Source: Thermobispora bispora DSM 43833 (GTDB lineage: Bacteria > Actinomycetota > Actinomycetes > Streptosporangiales > Streptosporangiaceae). From it: a stretch of DNA of 64,000 nt. Position numbers and translations under genes: made by a program. The stretch lies in the NCBI RefSeq assembly GCF_000092645.1, contig NC_014165.1:186001-250000 (forward strand), read 5' to 3'. Under the pieces are notes generated by a model that was not told the DNA's origin, did not search any database, and worked only from the letters and a program-made list of their open reading frames with translations. Of this stretch, positions 25,349 to 37,087 are shown one piece after another (the stretch's first letter is position 1; each line of letters begins with the position of its first letter).

Positions 25349-26371
25349 TCACTTGATCCGCTTGCCGGCGGACTTGAGCTGCTCGCAGGCCTCGACCACG
25401 CGCTTGGCCATGCCGGCCTCGGCCAGCTTGCCGTACGAGCGCGGGTCGTAGACCTTCTTGTTCCCGACCTCGCCGTCGACCTTGAGCACGCCGTCGTAGT
25501 TCTTGAACATGTGGTCGGCGATCGGCCGGGTGAAGGCGTACTGCGTGTCGGTGTCGATGTTCATCTTCACCACGCCGTAGGAGATCGCCTCGTGGATCTC
25601 CTCGAGCGCCGAGCCGGAGCCGCCGTGGAAGACCAGGTCGAACGGCTTCTCCTTGCCGTACTTGGCGCCCACGGCCTCCTGGATCTCCTTGAGCACCGAC
25701 GGGCGCAGCTTGACCTTGCCCGGCTTGTACACGCCGTGGACGTTGCCGAACGTGGCCGCGAGCAGGTAGCGGCCGCGCTCGCCGAGCCCGACCGCCTCGG
25801 CCGTGGCGAGGGCGTCGGCCGGCGTGGTGTACAGCTTCTCGTTGAACTCGCCGACGATGCCGTCCTCTTCACCGCCGACGACGCCGATCTCCATCTCCAT
25901 GATCACGCGGGCCTCGGCGCACTTCTCCAGGAGCTCCGCCGCGATCCGGAGGTTCTCCTCCAGGGGTACGGCCGAGCCGTCCCACATGTGGGACTGGAAC
26001 AGGGGGTCCTGGCCGCGCTTGACCCGCTCCCGGGAGATCTCGATCAGCGGGCGCATGAACCCGTCGAGCTTCTCCTTCGGGCAGTGGTCGGTGTGGAGGG
26101 CGATGTTGACCGGGTACTTCTCGGCGACGACGCGGGCGAACTCGGCCAGCGCCACCGCACCGGTCACCATGTCCTTCACCGCCGTGCCGGAGAAGTACTC
26201 GGCGCCGCCGGTGGACACCTGGATGATGCCGTCGCTCTCGGCCTCGGCGAAGCCCCGTAGGGCGGCGTTCAGCGTCTGCGAGGAGGTCACGTTGATCGCC
26301 GGGTAGGCGAAGCCGCCCGCCTTGGCCCGGTCGAGCATCTCGGCGTAGACCTCAGGGGTGGCGATGGGCAT
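25349..26371 (-). CDS. fba: Class II fructose-bisphosphate aldolase
   Basis: A 340-residue zinc aldolase of glycolysis and gluconeogenesis. Motifs are YPAINVTSSQTLNAALRGFAEAESDGIIQVS, the zinc-binding ALHTDHCPKEKLDGF, EMEIGVVGGEEDG, TFGNVHGVYKPGKVKL and FHGGSGSALEEI. AAGGAG lies about ten bases before the ATG at 26371, and a TACCGT hexamer sits about ten bases before that site. The DUF3151 gene follows on the same strand after 139 bases. Confidence 0.95.
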   Translation of the reverse strand: MPIATPEVYAEMLDRAKAGGFAYPAINVTSSQTLNAALRGFAEAESDGIIQVSTGGAEYFSGTAVKDMVTGAVALAEFARVVAEKYPVNIALHTDHCPKEKLDGFMRPLIEISRERVKRGQDPLFQSHMWDGSAVPLEENLRIAAELLEKCAEARVIMEMEIGVVGGEEDGIVGEFNEKLYTTPADALATAEAVGLGERGRYLLAATFGNVHGVYKPGKVKLRPSVLKEIQEAVGAKYGKEKPFDLVFHGGSGSALEEIHEAISYGVVKMNIDTDTQYAFTRPIADHMFKNYDGVLKVDGEVGNKKVYDPRSYGKLAEAGMAKRVVEACEQLKSAGKRIK

Positions 26372-26550
26372 CGGGATTCATCTCCTTCTGGACGGTAACC
26401 GGCGTTGACCAGTATTTCAGACAGCCATGCCCGCCACCGAAGCGTGACGAGGATCAAGCCGTCCGGGCGATCTGGGAAACTTGTGACCACCCGCGTCGTC
26501 GTGAATCCTCAGCGGGCTCTCGTGCTCAGTCTTGCCTCGAAAGTGAGGGG

Positions 26551-26562
26551 TAGAGTCATCCC
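26551..26562 (+). promoter_or_regulatory. Leaderless-type promoter of dedA
   Basis: TAGAGT (26551-26556) lies six bases before the GTG at 26563; no Shine-Dalgarno sequence. Confidence 0.5.
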
Positions 26563-27252
26563 GTGGACGTGCTCTTGAACCTTCTTGACCCCAAATGGTG
26601 GCTGAGCATGCTCGGCGCCTTCGCCACCATCGGGGTCATCGCCATGATCTTCGCGGAGACCGGGCTGCTCGTGGGCTTCTTCCTGCCCGGCGACTCGCTG
26701 CTGGTCTGCGCCGGGATCTTCTGCACGGCCTCCGCGGCGCAGGCCTTCGGGATCCCACCGCTGAACCTGACCGCGCTGCTCATCGGAACCCCGCTCGCCG
26801 CGATCTGCGGTGCCCAGCTCGGGCACTACCTCGGGGCGAAAGTGGGGCGCAAACTCTTCGAACGGCCGGATTCCCGGTTCTTCAAGCAGGAGCACGTCCG
26901 GAAGGCCGAGTACTACTTCAACAAGTTCGGCCCGGCCAAGGCGGTGATCATCGCCCGGTTCATGCCGATCGTCCGCACGTTCATGAACCCGGTCGCCGGC
27001 GTCCTGGAGATGGACGCGAGAAAGTTTTTCGTGTGGAACGTGGCCGGCGGCATTTTGTGGGTCGAATCGATGGTGCTGCTCGGATACTTCCTCGGCTCCA
27101 AGGTGGAGAACATCGATCGGTTCGTCCTCCCCGGCGCCATTGTGATCATCATTCTCTCGGTGCTGCCGATCGTTCGCGAGGTGCTCAAGGAGCGCCGGGC
27201 CGCCCGGATGGCCGCGCCGCGGGGCCGGCACGCCCGGCAGCGCATTCAGTAA
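26563..27252 (+). CDS. DedA-family membrane protein
   Basis: A 229-residue inner-membrane protein of the DedA/SNARE-associated family. It has hydrophobic helices around residues 12-35 and 50-75, and two near the C-terminus. Conserved motifs are FAETGLLVGFFLPGDSLLVCAG, FFKQEHVRKAEYYFNKFGPAKAVIIARFMPIVRTFMNPVAGVLEM and NVAGGILWVESMVLLGYFLGSKV, containing the essential FxRxxPxxR-type region. Such proteins are linked to lipid-carrier recycling and envelope homeostasis. The GTG at 26563 is positioned by TAGAGT six bases upstream. The basic C-terminal tail is unremarkable. Confidence 0.9.
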   Translation: MDVLLNLLDPKWWLSMLGAFATIGVIAMIFAETGLLVGFFLPGDSLLVCAGIFCTASAAQAFGIPPLNLTALLIGTPLAAICGAQLGHYLGAKVGRKLFERPDSRFFKQEHVRKAEYYFNKFGPAKAVIIARFMPIVRTFMNPVAGVLEMDARKFFVWNVAGGILWVESMVLLGYFLGSKVENIDRFVLPGAIVIIILSVLPIVREVLKERRAARMAAPRGRHARQRIQ

Positions 27253-27307
27253 GAAAACGGGGCAAAACCGTAGTGAGAATTTCACGCCCCCGCTAATCTC
27301 CCCGAGT

Positions 27308-27739
27308 GTGGGACGCCACAGGTCTGATCGAGCGGGCGCGGCCAAGCCGCTGACCATCGGCGCGGCCGTCGTGCTGGTGCTCGCCGTGCTCGTGGTCGCG
27401 GTCCGGACGCTGATGCCGGACGGCGGCTCCGACGCGTCCGCGGCGGCGACGCCGGCGGCCGAGGCGGCCGCGTCCGAGAACCCCGCCGAACGTGTACCCA
27501 CCGTGCGGCTCGTGTGCCAGGCGGAGCGCTGCCCGGTCTTCGTCCGGATCCCCGGCGGTGACGTGCTCATCGACCGGGACCTGAGCAAGGGCGAGGAGGC
27601 CTCCTACTACGAACCCGAGCTCGAGATCGTGCTCGACGACGCCGGCTCGGTACGGGTGTTCGAGAACGGGACCCCGCGCGAGGGCGGCCAGCCGGGCGAG
27701 CGCGAGGCGTTCAAGGTCAAGCGAGACCCAGATCGGTGA
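27308..27739 (+). CDS. Single-pass membrane protein with RodZ-C-like outer domain
   Basis: A 143-residue protein with a short basic N-terminus, one membrane helix (about residues 16-36, IGAAVVLVLAVLVVAV), an Ala-rich linker and an outer domain with two cysteines (CQAERC). The pattern VFVRIPGGDVLIDRDLSKGEEASYYEPELEIVLDDAGSVRVFENG resembles the DUF4115 fold found at the C-terminus of RodZ. The GTG at 27308 follows TAATCT (27294-27299) by eight bases. It lies 55 bases after dedA. Its end overlaps convergent pyrE by 23 bases. No specific function is assigned. Confidence 0.65.
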   Translation: MGRHRSDRAGAAKPLTIGAAVVLVLAVLVVAVRTLMPDGGSDASAAATPAAEAAASENPAERVPTVRLVCQAERCPVFVRIPGGDVLIDRDLSKGEEASYYEPELEIVLDDAGSVRVFENGTPREGGQPGEREAFKVKRDPDR

Positions 27740-28253
27740 GGGAGTAGGCCGACCGGTACGGCAGGCCGGTCGCGCGCAGCCTCTCCTCGCCGCCGCGGTG
27801 CACGATGCTCGCGATCCCCACCACCTCGGCGCCCGCCTCCCGCAGCGCCTCGACCGCGGTGAGCACCGAGCCGCCGGTGGTGATGGTGTCCTCCACGGCG
27901 AGCACGCGCCGGCCTGCCACATCCGGCCCCTCGATCCGGCGCTGCAGGCCGTGCGCCTTGCCCGACTTGCGCACCACGAACGCGTCGAGCCGGCGGCCCC
28001 GGGCCGCCGCCGCGTGCAGCATCGCGGTCGCCACCGGGTCGGCGCCGAGCGTGAGCCCGCCGACCGCCTCGTAGTCCAGGTCCGCCGTGAGGTCGAGCAT
28101 CACCCGCCCCACCAGGGGCGCGGCCTCGCCGTCGAGCGTGATGCGCCTCAGGTCGATGTACCAGTCGGCCTCCTGGCCCGAGGAGAGCACGACCCGGCCG
28201 TGCACGATCCCCTTGCTCTTGATCAGATCCAGCAGCTGCTCGCGGTCGCTCAT
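27717..28253 (-). CDS. pyrE: Orotate phosphoribosyltransferase
   Basis: A 178-residue enzyme converting orotate and PRPP to OMP in pyrimidine synthesis. It shows VVLSSGQEADWYIDLRRITLDGEAA at the N-terminus, GGLTLGADPVATAML and the PRPP-binding VLAVEDTITTGGSVLTAVEALREAG. The ATG at 28253 has TAGGCT (28260-28265 on the complement) six bases upstream and no Shine-Dalgarno sequence, so the transcript is probably leaderless. The 3' end overlaps the convergent membrane-protein gene by 23 bases. Confidence 0.94.
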   Translation of the reverse strand: MSDREQLLDLIKSKGIVHGRVVLSSGQEADWYIDLRRITLDGEAAPLVGRVMLDLTADLDYEAVGGLTLGADPVATAMLHAAAARGRRLDAFVVRKSGKAHGLQRRIEGPDVAGRRVLAVEDTITTGGSVLTAVEALREAGAEVVGIASIVHRGGEERLRATGLPYRSAYSLTDLGLA

Positions 28254-28259
28254 GAGGCC

Positions 28260-28265
28260 AGCCTA
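28260..28265 (-). promoter_or_regulatory. Leaderless-type promoter element of pyrE
   Basis: TAGGCT on the minus strand, six bases before the pyrE ATG. Confidence 0.5.
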
Positions 28266-28351
28266 GAGCCTGGTGCCCCCGGCTCCGCTACGTAAAGCCA
28301 GGTCAGCGGTTTAGCCATGAGGCCGGTTGCGGAATGTAGCTTGCGGCAACG

Positions 28352-30850
28352 GTGCGTAATCGCGAGGTCGCAATGCGGAGAAAGAACCGGCAATCCGACG
28401 AGGAGCTGCTCGACGCGGTCCGGAGGGGCGACACCTCCGCCTACGGCATGCTCTACCAGCGCCACGTCCTGCCCGCCCGGGCCCTCGCCCGGCGGCTGGT
28501 GCGGGGCGATGAAGAGGTGGAGGACGTCCTCGTCGAGACCTTCGCCGGGGTCCTGGAGATCATCCGACGCGGGGGCGGCCCCGGCTCCGCTTTCCGGCCC
28601 TTCCTGCTGGCGTCGCTCCGCCGCTACGCCGCCGCCGGTGAGGTCGATCTCACGGACCCGGACGCCTGCTACGTGGACCCGGAGCTGGCCGGGCTCGAAC
28701 AGGCCCCGCTCGCCCGGGCGTACCGGTCGCTGCCCGAGCGCTGGCGGGCCGTGCTCTGGCACATCGAGGTGGAGGGCGCCACGCCCGCGGAGACGGCCCC
28801 GCTGCTCGGCATGTCCGCCCGGCGCACCGCGCGGTTCGCCCGCGAGGCCCGCGGCGCCCTCCGGGAGGCGTACCTCGCGCTCCATGAGAGCGACGCGCAC
28901 GACGAGGCGTGCCGCCCGGTGCTCGCCCTGCTCCTGCGGCACGTCGAAGGGCTGCTGCCCAAGCGCGAGGCCCGCACGGTGGACCAGCACATCGCCGGGT
29001 GCATCGAGTGCCGGTCGGTCTTCCTCGAGCTCACCGACGTGACCCAAGGGCTCCGGATGATCGTCGGCCCGCTCTACGCCGGGCCGGCGGCGGAGGACTA
29101 CCTCAGCGATCTCCGCAGGGTGCGGCAGGAGGCGAGGCGCGGGCCGGTGCGCGGGGTGCTCCTCCCCTTAGCGCGCCTGCTCCCCGGGTTGTGGCGGCGG
29201 CTGCCCCCGGCCCAGCGGGCGGCCGCCGCCGGTGCCGCGCTGCTGCTCTCCGCGGTCACCGTCATCCTCTCCGCCGAGCCGGTCGGCGAACGGCGGGCGG
29301 TCGGCGGCCTCGCCCTCCCCACCCTGCCGTCCCCGGACTCCGCGGTGACCGGGCAGGCCGGTGACGGGCCCGGCCGGCCGGAGCGGGGCGAGCGCGCGCG
29401 GCCGCGCGACGGGCATCGGGCCGGTGGCCCCGGCGGTGCCCCGGACGGGCTTCCGGCGGGCGAGGCGGGCTCCGGGCCCCGGCGCGGCACGGGCGCGCCC
29501 GCGGGCTCACGGGCATCGGACGCTTCCGCCCGGCCGCAGCCCGGCGCCGGCGGCCTGCCGGTGCGGCGGCCGCTCGCCGCGCGGGATCCCGGCCCGGCGC
29601 CGTCCGCCGCGGGGGTTCCCGATCCGGCGCCGGCCGGCGCGGATCACCCGGTCCGCCTGACGCGGCGGCCCGACCTCGGCATCACCGTCCAGCCGCTCGG
29701 CGCGCTCGTGCGCGGCCGATCCGGCATCGTCGCGCTCGGCGCCCGCAACACCGGCACGGCCCGCACCGAGCGGGTGGTGGCGACCGTGCTGCTCCCGCCC
29801 GGGGTCCGGTTCCGCGGCCTGGTGGCCCCGGAGCGTCCGGGGGCGGGCCGGCCCTGGTCCTGCCGGGACGCGGCACGGGCCGTGCGGTGCACCCGCCCCG
29901 GGCTCGCCGCCGGGGCATCGGCCACCGCCTTTCTGCGGGTGAAGGTGGCCGAGGGCGCGCCCCTGGGCCGCCCGGTGCGGGCATGGGCGCGCTCGGGGGA
30001 GCGGATCGCGTTCGCGACCTCCTCGTCCGGGGTGCGCGCCATGGGGGTCCCGGCCCGCTTCGCCGCGGAGGGCCGGCTCCTCACCCAGGTGATCGGCGGC
30101 GTCCTGTTCGGCCCGCCCGGGGACGCGCCCACCGGCGTCCCGGCGACCGTTCCCGGCGGCCCGGAGGCCAACGCCGAGAGCGGCGCCCGGCTCACCCTCC
30201 CGGCCCGCGGCCGGGTGCTCTGGGCCGGCCTCTACTGGTCCGCCGCCGGCCACGGCCGGCTGCAGGCCGGTGAGGTCCTGGTGCGCGCGCCGGGCGCCCG
30301 GGGCCCGGTGACCGTGCGCCCGGCGTCGGTGATCCGCCGTGACCTGCCCGGACTGTCCGGCTACCAGGCGTTCGCCGAGGTCACCGGCCTGGTCCGGGCG
30401 CACGGGAGCGGCCAGTGGGCGGTGGCCGGCGCCTCCGCCGCCCTCCGGCCGGGCGGCCCCGGCGTGCTGCGGTGGGCGCGGTGGACCCTCGTGGTGGTCG
30501 CGGCCGATCCGCGCCAGCCGTTCGGCCGGGTGATGGTGCTCGACACCGCCGAGGTCGTCGACGACCGGGGACGGCTGAACGTCCCGCTCACCGGGCTCGC
30601 GCCCGCCGCGTCCCCGGTGCGGATCGACCTCGCCGTGTGGACCGGCGAGCGGGACGGCTCGGCCGCGCTGCGGGACCGGTCACGGCGGGGTGCATCGGCC
30701 CGGGGGGACGGCCAGGGTTCTGACGTCTCGCTCGCCACCGCCCGGCCGCTGCGCGGGCTGCTCGGGCAGCGGCCGGTGCTCACCCTGACCGGTGTGCGTG
30801 ACACGCTGCTGTTCGGGGTGGCCGCGGTCAGCGCGCACCACTGGTCATGA
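28352..30850 (+). CDS. Membrane-tethered ECF sigma factor with zinc anti-sigma-like and outer domains
   Basis: An 832-residue multidomain protein. Residues 15-85 resemble sigma region 2 (DEELLDAVRRGDTSAYGMLYQRH). Residues 118-178 resemble region 4 (LPERWRAVLWHIEVEGATPAETAPLLGMSARRTARFAREA). Next comes a zinc anti-sigma-like motif with C187 and H213-x3-C217-x2-C220. One membrane helix follows at about 290-310. A Pro/Gly-rich linker leads to a large outer part with a DUF11-like beta domain (about 445-560) and a further domain to the end. GTG 28352 has TAGCTT nine bases upstream; ATG 28373 with GAGG is an alternative start. The fusion implies a sigma factor held at the membrane, activated by an outside signal or by cleavage (inference). 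Confidence 0.8.
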   Translation: MRNREVAMRRKNRQSDEELLDAVRRGDTSAYGMLYQRHVLPARALARRLVRGDEEVEDVLVETFAGVLEIIRRGGGPGSAFRPFLLASLRRYAAAGEVDLTDPDACYVDPELAGLEQAPLARAYRSLPERWRAVLWHIEVEGATPAETAPLLGMSARRTARFAREARGALREAYLALHESDAHDEACRPVLALLLRHVEGLLPKREARTVDQHIAGCIECRSVFLELTDVTQGLRMIVGPLYAGPAAEDYLSDLRRVRQEARRGPVRGVLLPLARLLPGLWRRLPPAQRAAAAGAALLLSAVTVILSAEPVGERRAVGGLALPTLPSPDSAVTGQAGDGPGRPERGERARPRDGHRAGGPGGAPDGLPAGEAGSGPRRGTGAPAGSRASDASARPQPGAGGLPVRRPLAARDPGPAPSAAGVPDPAPAGADHPVRLTRRPDLGITVQPLGALVRGRSGIVALGARNTGTARTERVVATVLLPPGVRFRGLVAPERPGAGRPWSCRDAARAVRCTRPGLAAGASATAFLRVKVAEGAPLGRPVRAWARSGERIAFATSSSGVRAMGVPARFAAEGRLLTQVIGGVLFGPPGDAPTGVPATVPGGPEANAESGARLTLPARGRVLWAGLYWSAAGHGRLQAGEVLVRAPGARGPVTVRPASVIRRDLPGLSGYQAFAEVTGLVRAHGSGQWAVAGASAALRPGGPGVLRWARWTLVVVAADPRQPFGRVMVLDTAEVVDDRGRLNVPLTGLAPAASPVRIDLAVWTGERDGSAALRDRSRRGASARGDGQGSDVSLATARPLRGLLGQRPVLTLTGVRDTLLFGVAAVSAHHWS

Positions 30851-31039
30851 CCGGGCCGGACGGAAAAGATCACCAAATCACGGCAAAATGGAAAAATGGC
30901 GACGGGTTCTGGTCGTGGGGTGGCCGCGGCAAAGCCGATTCCGCATTCGCGTGAGCGGGAACTGAATCGCCGGGAATCGTCCTCGCACGATCACCTGGTT
31001 CATTACGCTGAGGGAGCCAGGTAGGAAGGGCGGTGTCAC
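30851..31039 (+). promoter_or_regulatory. Upstream region of the NYN-domain gene
   Basis: 189 bases with an AT-rich part (GGCAAAATGGAAAAATGGC). TACGCT near 31001 could be the -10 element, with GGAAGG just before the ATG at 31040. Confidence 0.35.
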
Positions 31040-32446
31040 ATGGACCGGTGCGCGCTTTTCGTGGACGCCGGCTATTTGCTGGCGGATGGCGCAAGGGCCG
31101 TTCATGGGACCCGCCAGCGCGAGGCCGTCTCCTGGGACTTACCGGGCCTGGTGCGGTTTCTCGGCAAGCTCTCCCGGGACCGGACCGGCCTGCCGTTGCT
31201 GCGGTGCTATTGGTACGAGGCGACCGTCGAGGGCCGGCGGACGCCCGAGCACGACGTGCTCGCCGACATCCCCGGCATCAAGCTCCGCCTCAGCCGGATC
31301 CGCCCCGGCCGGCGCGAGGGCATGGACGCCCAGGTGCACCGCGACCTGATGACGCTCGCCCGGAACAACGCGATCTGCGACGCCGTGGTGGTGAGCGGTG
31401 ACGAGGACCTCGTCCAGGTGATCTGCGACGCCCAGGACCTCGGCATCCGGGTGACGGTCGTGCAGATCGCCGGCGAGAGCGGCTGGTCGTCCGCCCGGGC
31501 GCTCCGGCAGGAGTGCGACGACCTCATCGAGGTCGGCGGCGGCCAGCTCCGGCCGTACGTCACCCTGGTGACCGCCACCGGCTCCCCGCCGAGCCCGGCG
31601 CAGGGCAACGGCCGGGCGCCCGGACCGGCCGGCAACGGCCAGGCGTACGACTCCGGGCCCGGCCAGTACCAGCCGAAGCACGGCGCGCCCAACGGGCGGT
31701 CCCCCGGGCTGCCCTCGGGGCCGCAGCCCACGCCGCCGCCTCCGGCGGGCGCCCACGCCCGGCAGCCGGACCAGCCGGCGCTCCCCGCGCCGCTCGACGG
31801 GCCGTCCTCGCCCCGGTACAGCCCCGAGCCCACCTCCGCCCCGCAGCTCGCCCAGCAGCAGCCCGCGGCCCAGCCGCAGGCCGGCCAGGGCCAGCCGCCG
31901 CAGGGGCAGCAGAACCGGCCCGCGGCCCAGCCACAGCCCCAGGCCCGGCCGCCGCAGCCCGCCCCGGGACCGGCCTCCCCGCTCAACGCGCCGATCCCGC
32001 CGCAGGCGCCGCCGTCCGCGCAGCCGGCCTCCGCGCCCGCCGCACCGTCCACCCCGCCGCCCGTCCCCGCGCCGGTCTCCGCCCGCCAGCCCGCACCGCA
32101 GACCGGGTACGACCCCGGAAACGGGTATGTGCCGACCCCGCTCGGGCCGTACACCGGGCCGCAGCCGGCCCCGGTGCAGACGCAGAGCGCCACCGGGACG
32201 ATGACGCTCGCGGAGGCGGTGAAGTCGGCGCACAAGGAAGGCCACGAGTTCGGCCAGTCGGTGGCGCGGGACGCGCCCCCGCTCTGGCTCGAGGCGGTCC
32301 TCGCCCGCAAGCCGCGGATGCCCTCCGACCTCGAGGCGCGGCTGCTCCAGGGGTCCTCGCTGCCGATCGACTTCCTCCTCCACGAGGAGGTCCGCCAGGC
32401 CCTGCGCCGCGGGTTCTGGGACGCGCTCGAACGGGCGCGCGGCTAG
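31040..32446 (+). CDS. NYN-domain (LabA/DUF88-like) putative ribonuclease
   Basis: A 468-residue protein. The N-terminal NYN domain (about residues 1-165) keeps the acidic residues expected of a PIN-like nuclease: CALFVDAGYLL, the VHRDLMTLARNNAICDAVVVSGDEDLVQV segment and GIRVTVVQI. A long Pro/Gln/Ala-rich linker (about 180-385) follows. A conserved C-terminal helical domain of about 80 residues ends the protein (TLAEAVKSAHKEGHEFGQSVARDAPPLWLEAVLARKPRMPSDLEARLL). The ATG has GGAAGG upstream. RNA cleavage is inferred from the fold; the C-terminal part may bind a partner. Confidence 0.82.
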   Translation: MDRCALFVDAGYLLADGARAVHGTRQREAVSWDLPGLVRFLGKLSRDRTGLPLLRCYWYEATVEGRRTPEHDVLADIPGIKLRLSRIRPGRREGMDAQVHRDLMTLARNNAICDAVVVSGDEDLVQVICDAQDLGIRVTVVQIAGESGWSSARALRQECDDLIEVGGGQLRPYVTLVTATGSPPSPAQGNGRAPGPAGNGQAYDSGPGQYQPKHGAPNGRSPGLPSGPQPTPPPPAGAHARQPDQPALPAPLDGPSSPRYSPEPTSAPQLAQQQPAAQPQAGQGQPPQGQQNRPAAQPQPQARPPQPAPGPASPLNAPIPPQAPPSAQPASAPAAPSTPPPVPAPVSARQPAPQTGYDPGNGYVPTPLGPYTGPQPAPVQTQSATGTMTLAEAVKSAHKEGHEFGQSVARDAPPLWLEAVLARKPRMPSDLEARLLQGSSLPIDFLLHEEVRQALRRGFWDALERARG

Positions 32447-32641
32447 CCGTCGCCCTGCTGCGGCGCCCCCGGCCGGCCGTACGCCGGGCCGTGGCGGCCT
32501 TGGACGGTCCGGCGCCGATGGACAGCGTCGCCGTGAGCGCCGTCCCAGCGGCGGCACGCGAACGGAGGGCTACCCGAGATCCGGCCCGCCCCGGCGGCAC
32601 CCGGCCGCGCCCGCCGCCGCATCGGCACCCCCGGGAGGAGG

Positions 32642-33266
32642 TCACCGGAGCGCGTCGAGGCCCGCCCGGAGCCGGGCCACGCTGCCGTCGAGCGCCTCGA
32701 GCGCCTCGGTGAGCGACCGGTCCGCGCGCGTGCCGGCGAGCTCCCGGACCTTGCCGAGCTCGGCCTCCACCGCGGTGAGCCGGTCGGACAGCTCGCCCAG
32801 CACCGAGCCCAGCTCCCGCTGCTCGCGCCCGGCCAGCTCGGCGGAGAGCCGCTCCCGGAGCATCTGGGCCTGCTCGGCGAGCCGCCGGTTCACGTTGTAG
32901 AGCTCGACGAACACCGAGACCTTCGCCCGGAGCATCCACGGGTCGAACGGCTTGGTCAGGTAGTCCACCGCGCCCGCGGCGTACCCGCGGAAGGTGAGGT
33001 CGGGGGCGCTGTCCAGCCCGGTCAGGAAGATGATCGGGATGTTGCGGGTGCGCTCCCGGCGTTTGATGTGCGCCGCGGTCTCGAAGCCGTCCATTCCGGG
33101 CATGCGCACGTCGAGCAGGATGAGGGCGAAGTCGTGGGTGAGCAGCGCCTTCAGCGCCTCCTCCCCCGACCGCACCGGGTACGGGTCCACGTCGAGCGAG
33201 CTGAGGCTCGCCTCGAGCGCGATGAGGTTCTCTTCCCGATCGTCGACCAAGAGGATCTTGGCGCGA

Positions 33267-33274
<8 letters not shown>
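32642..33274 (-). CDS. Response regulator with C-terminal coiled coil (OsaB-like)
   Basis: A 210-residue protein. A receiver domain (residues 4-122) has the acidic pair in ILLVDDREENL, the phosphoacceptor Asp in LILLDVRMPGMDGFE, the Thr in FLTGLDSA and the Lys in YLTKPFDPW. The rest is a predicted coiled coil (NVNRRLAEQAQMLRERLSAELAGREQRELGSVLGEL). There is no DNA-binding domain. The ATG at 33274 overlaps the stop of the upstream hybrid kinase by eight bases, so the two are translated together. The pairing resembles OsaA/OsaB, an osmotic-adaptation pair described in Streptomyces; equivalence is inference. Confidence 0.88.
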
Positions 33275-36911
<3,637 letters not shown>

Positions 36912-37051
36912 CTCAGCCTCCTTCCCCGAGGATTCGGCGCGGCGGGCGGACCTCTACGGCTCGGCTCCAGGAGGTACGGCGGGCGCGCGGAGACTCACCA
37001 CCTGGATTAACGCCAGTCTGTCATGTTCTGTGAGTTGTTGTGGACATGCCC

Positions 37052-37087
37052 TTGACGTACGGTCAACCTCGATGTGGTAGAGAGGGC
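37052..37087 (+). promoter_or_regulatory. Promoter/operator of the PP2C phosphatase gene
   Basis: TTGACG (37052-37057) is a consensus -35 hexamer. It is embedded in an inverted repeat TTGAC-GTACG-GTCAA (37052-37066) that could be an operator. TGGTAG about 17 bases downstream is a poor -10 element. It lies between the divergent kinase and phosphatase genes. Confidence 0.4.

Noticed and set aside
26372-26400. Short frame MNPDAHRHP overlapping the fba start
   Set aside because: The fba ATG has its own good Shine-Dalgarno sequence, and the frame overlaps the gene out of frame without a stop-start junction.
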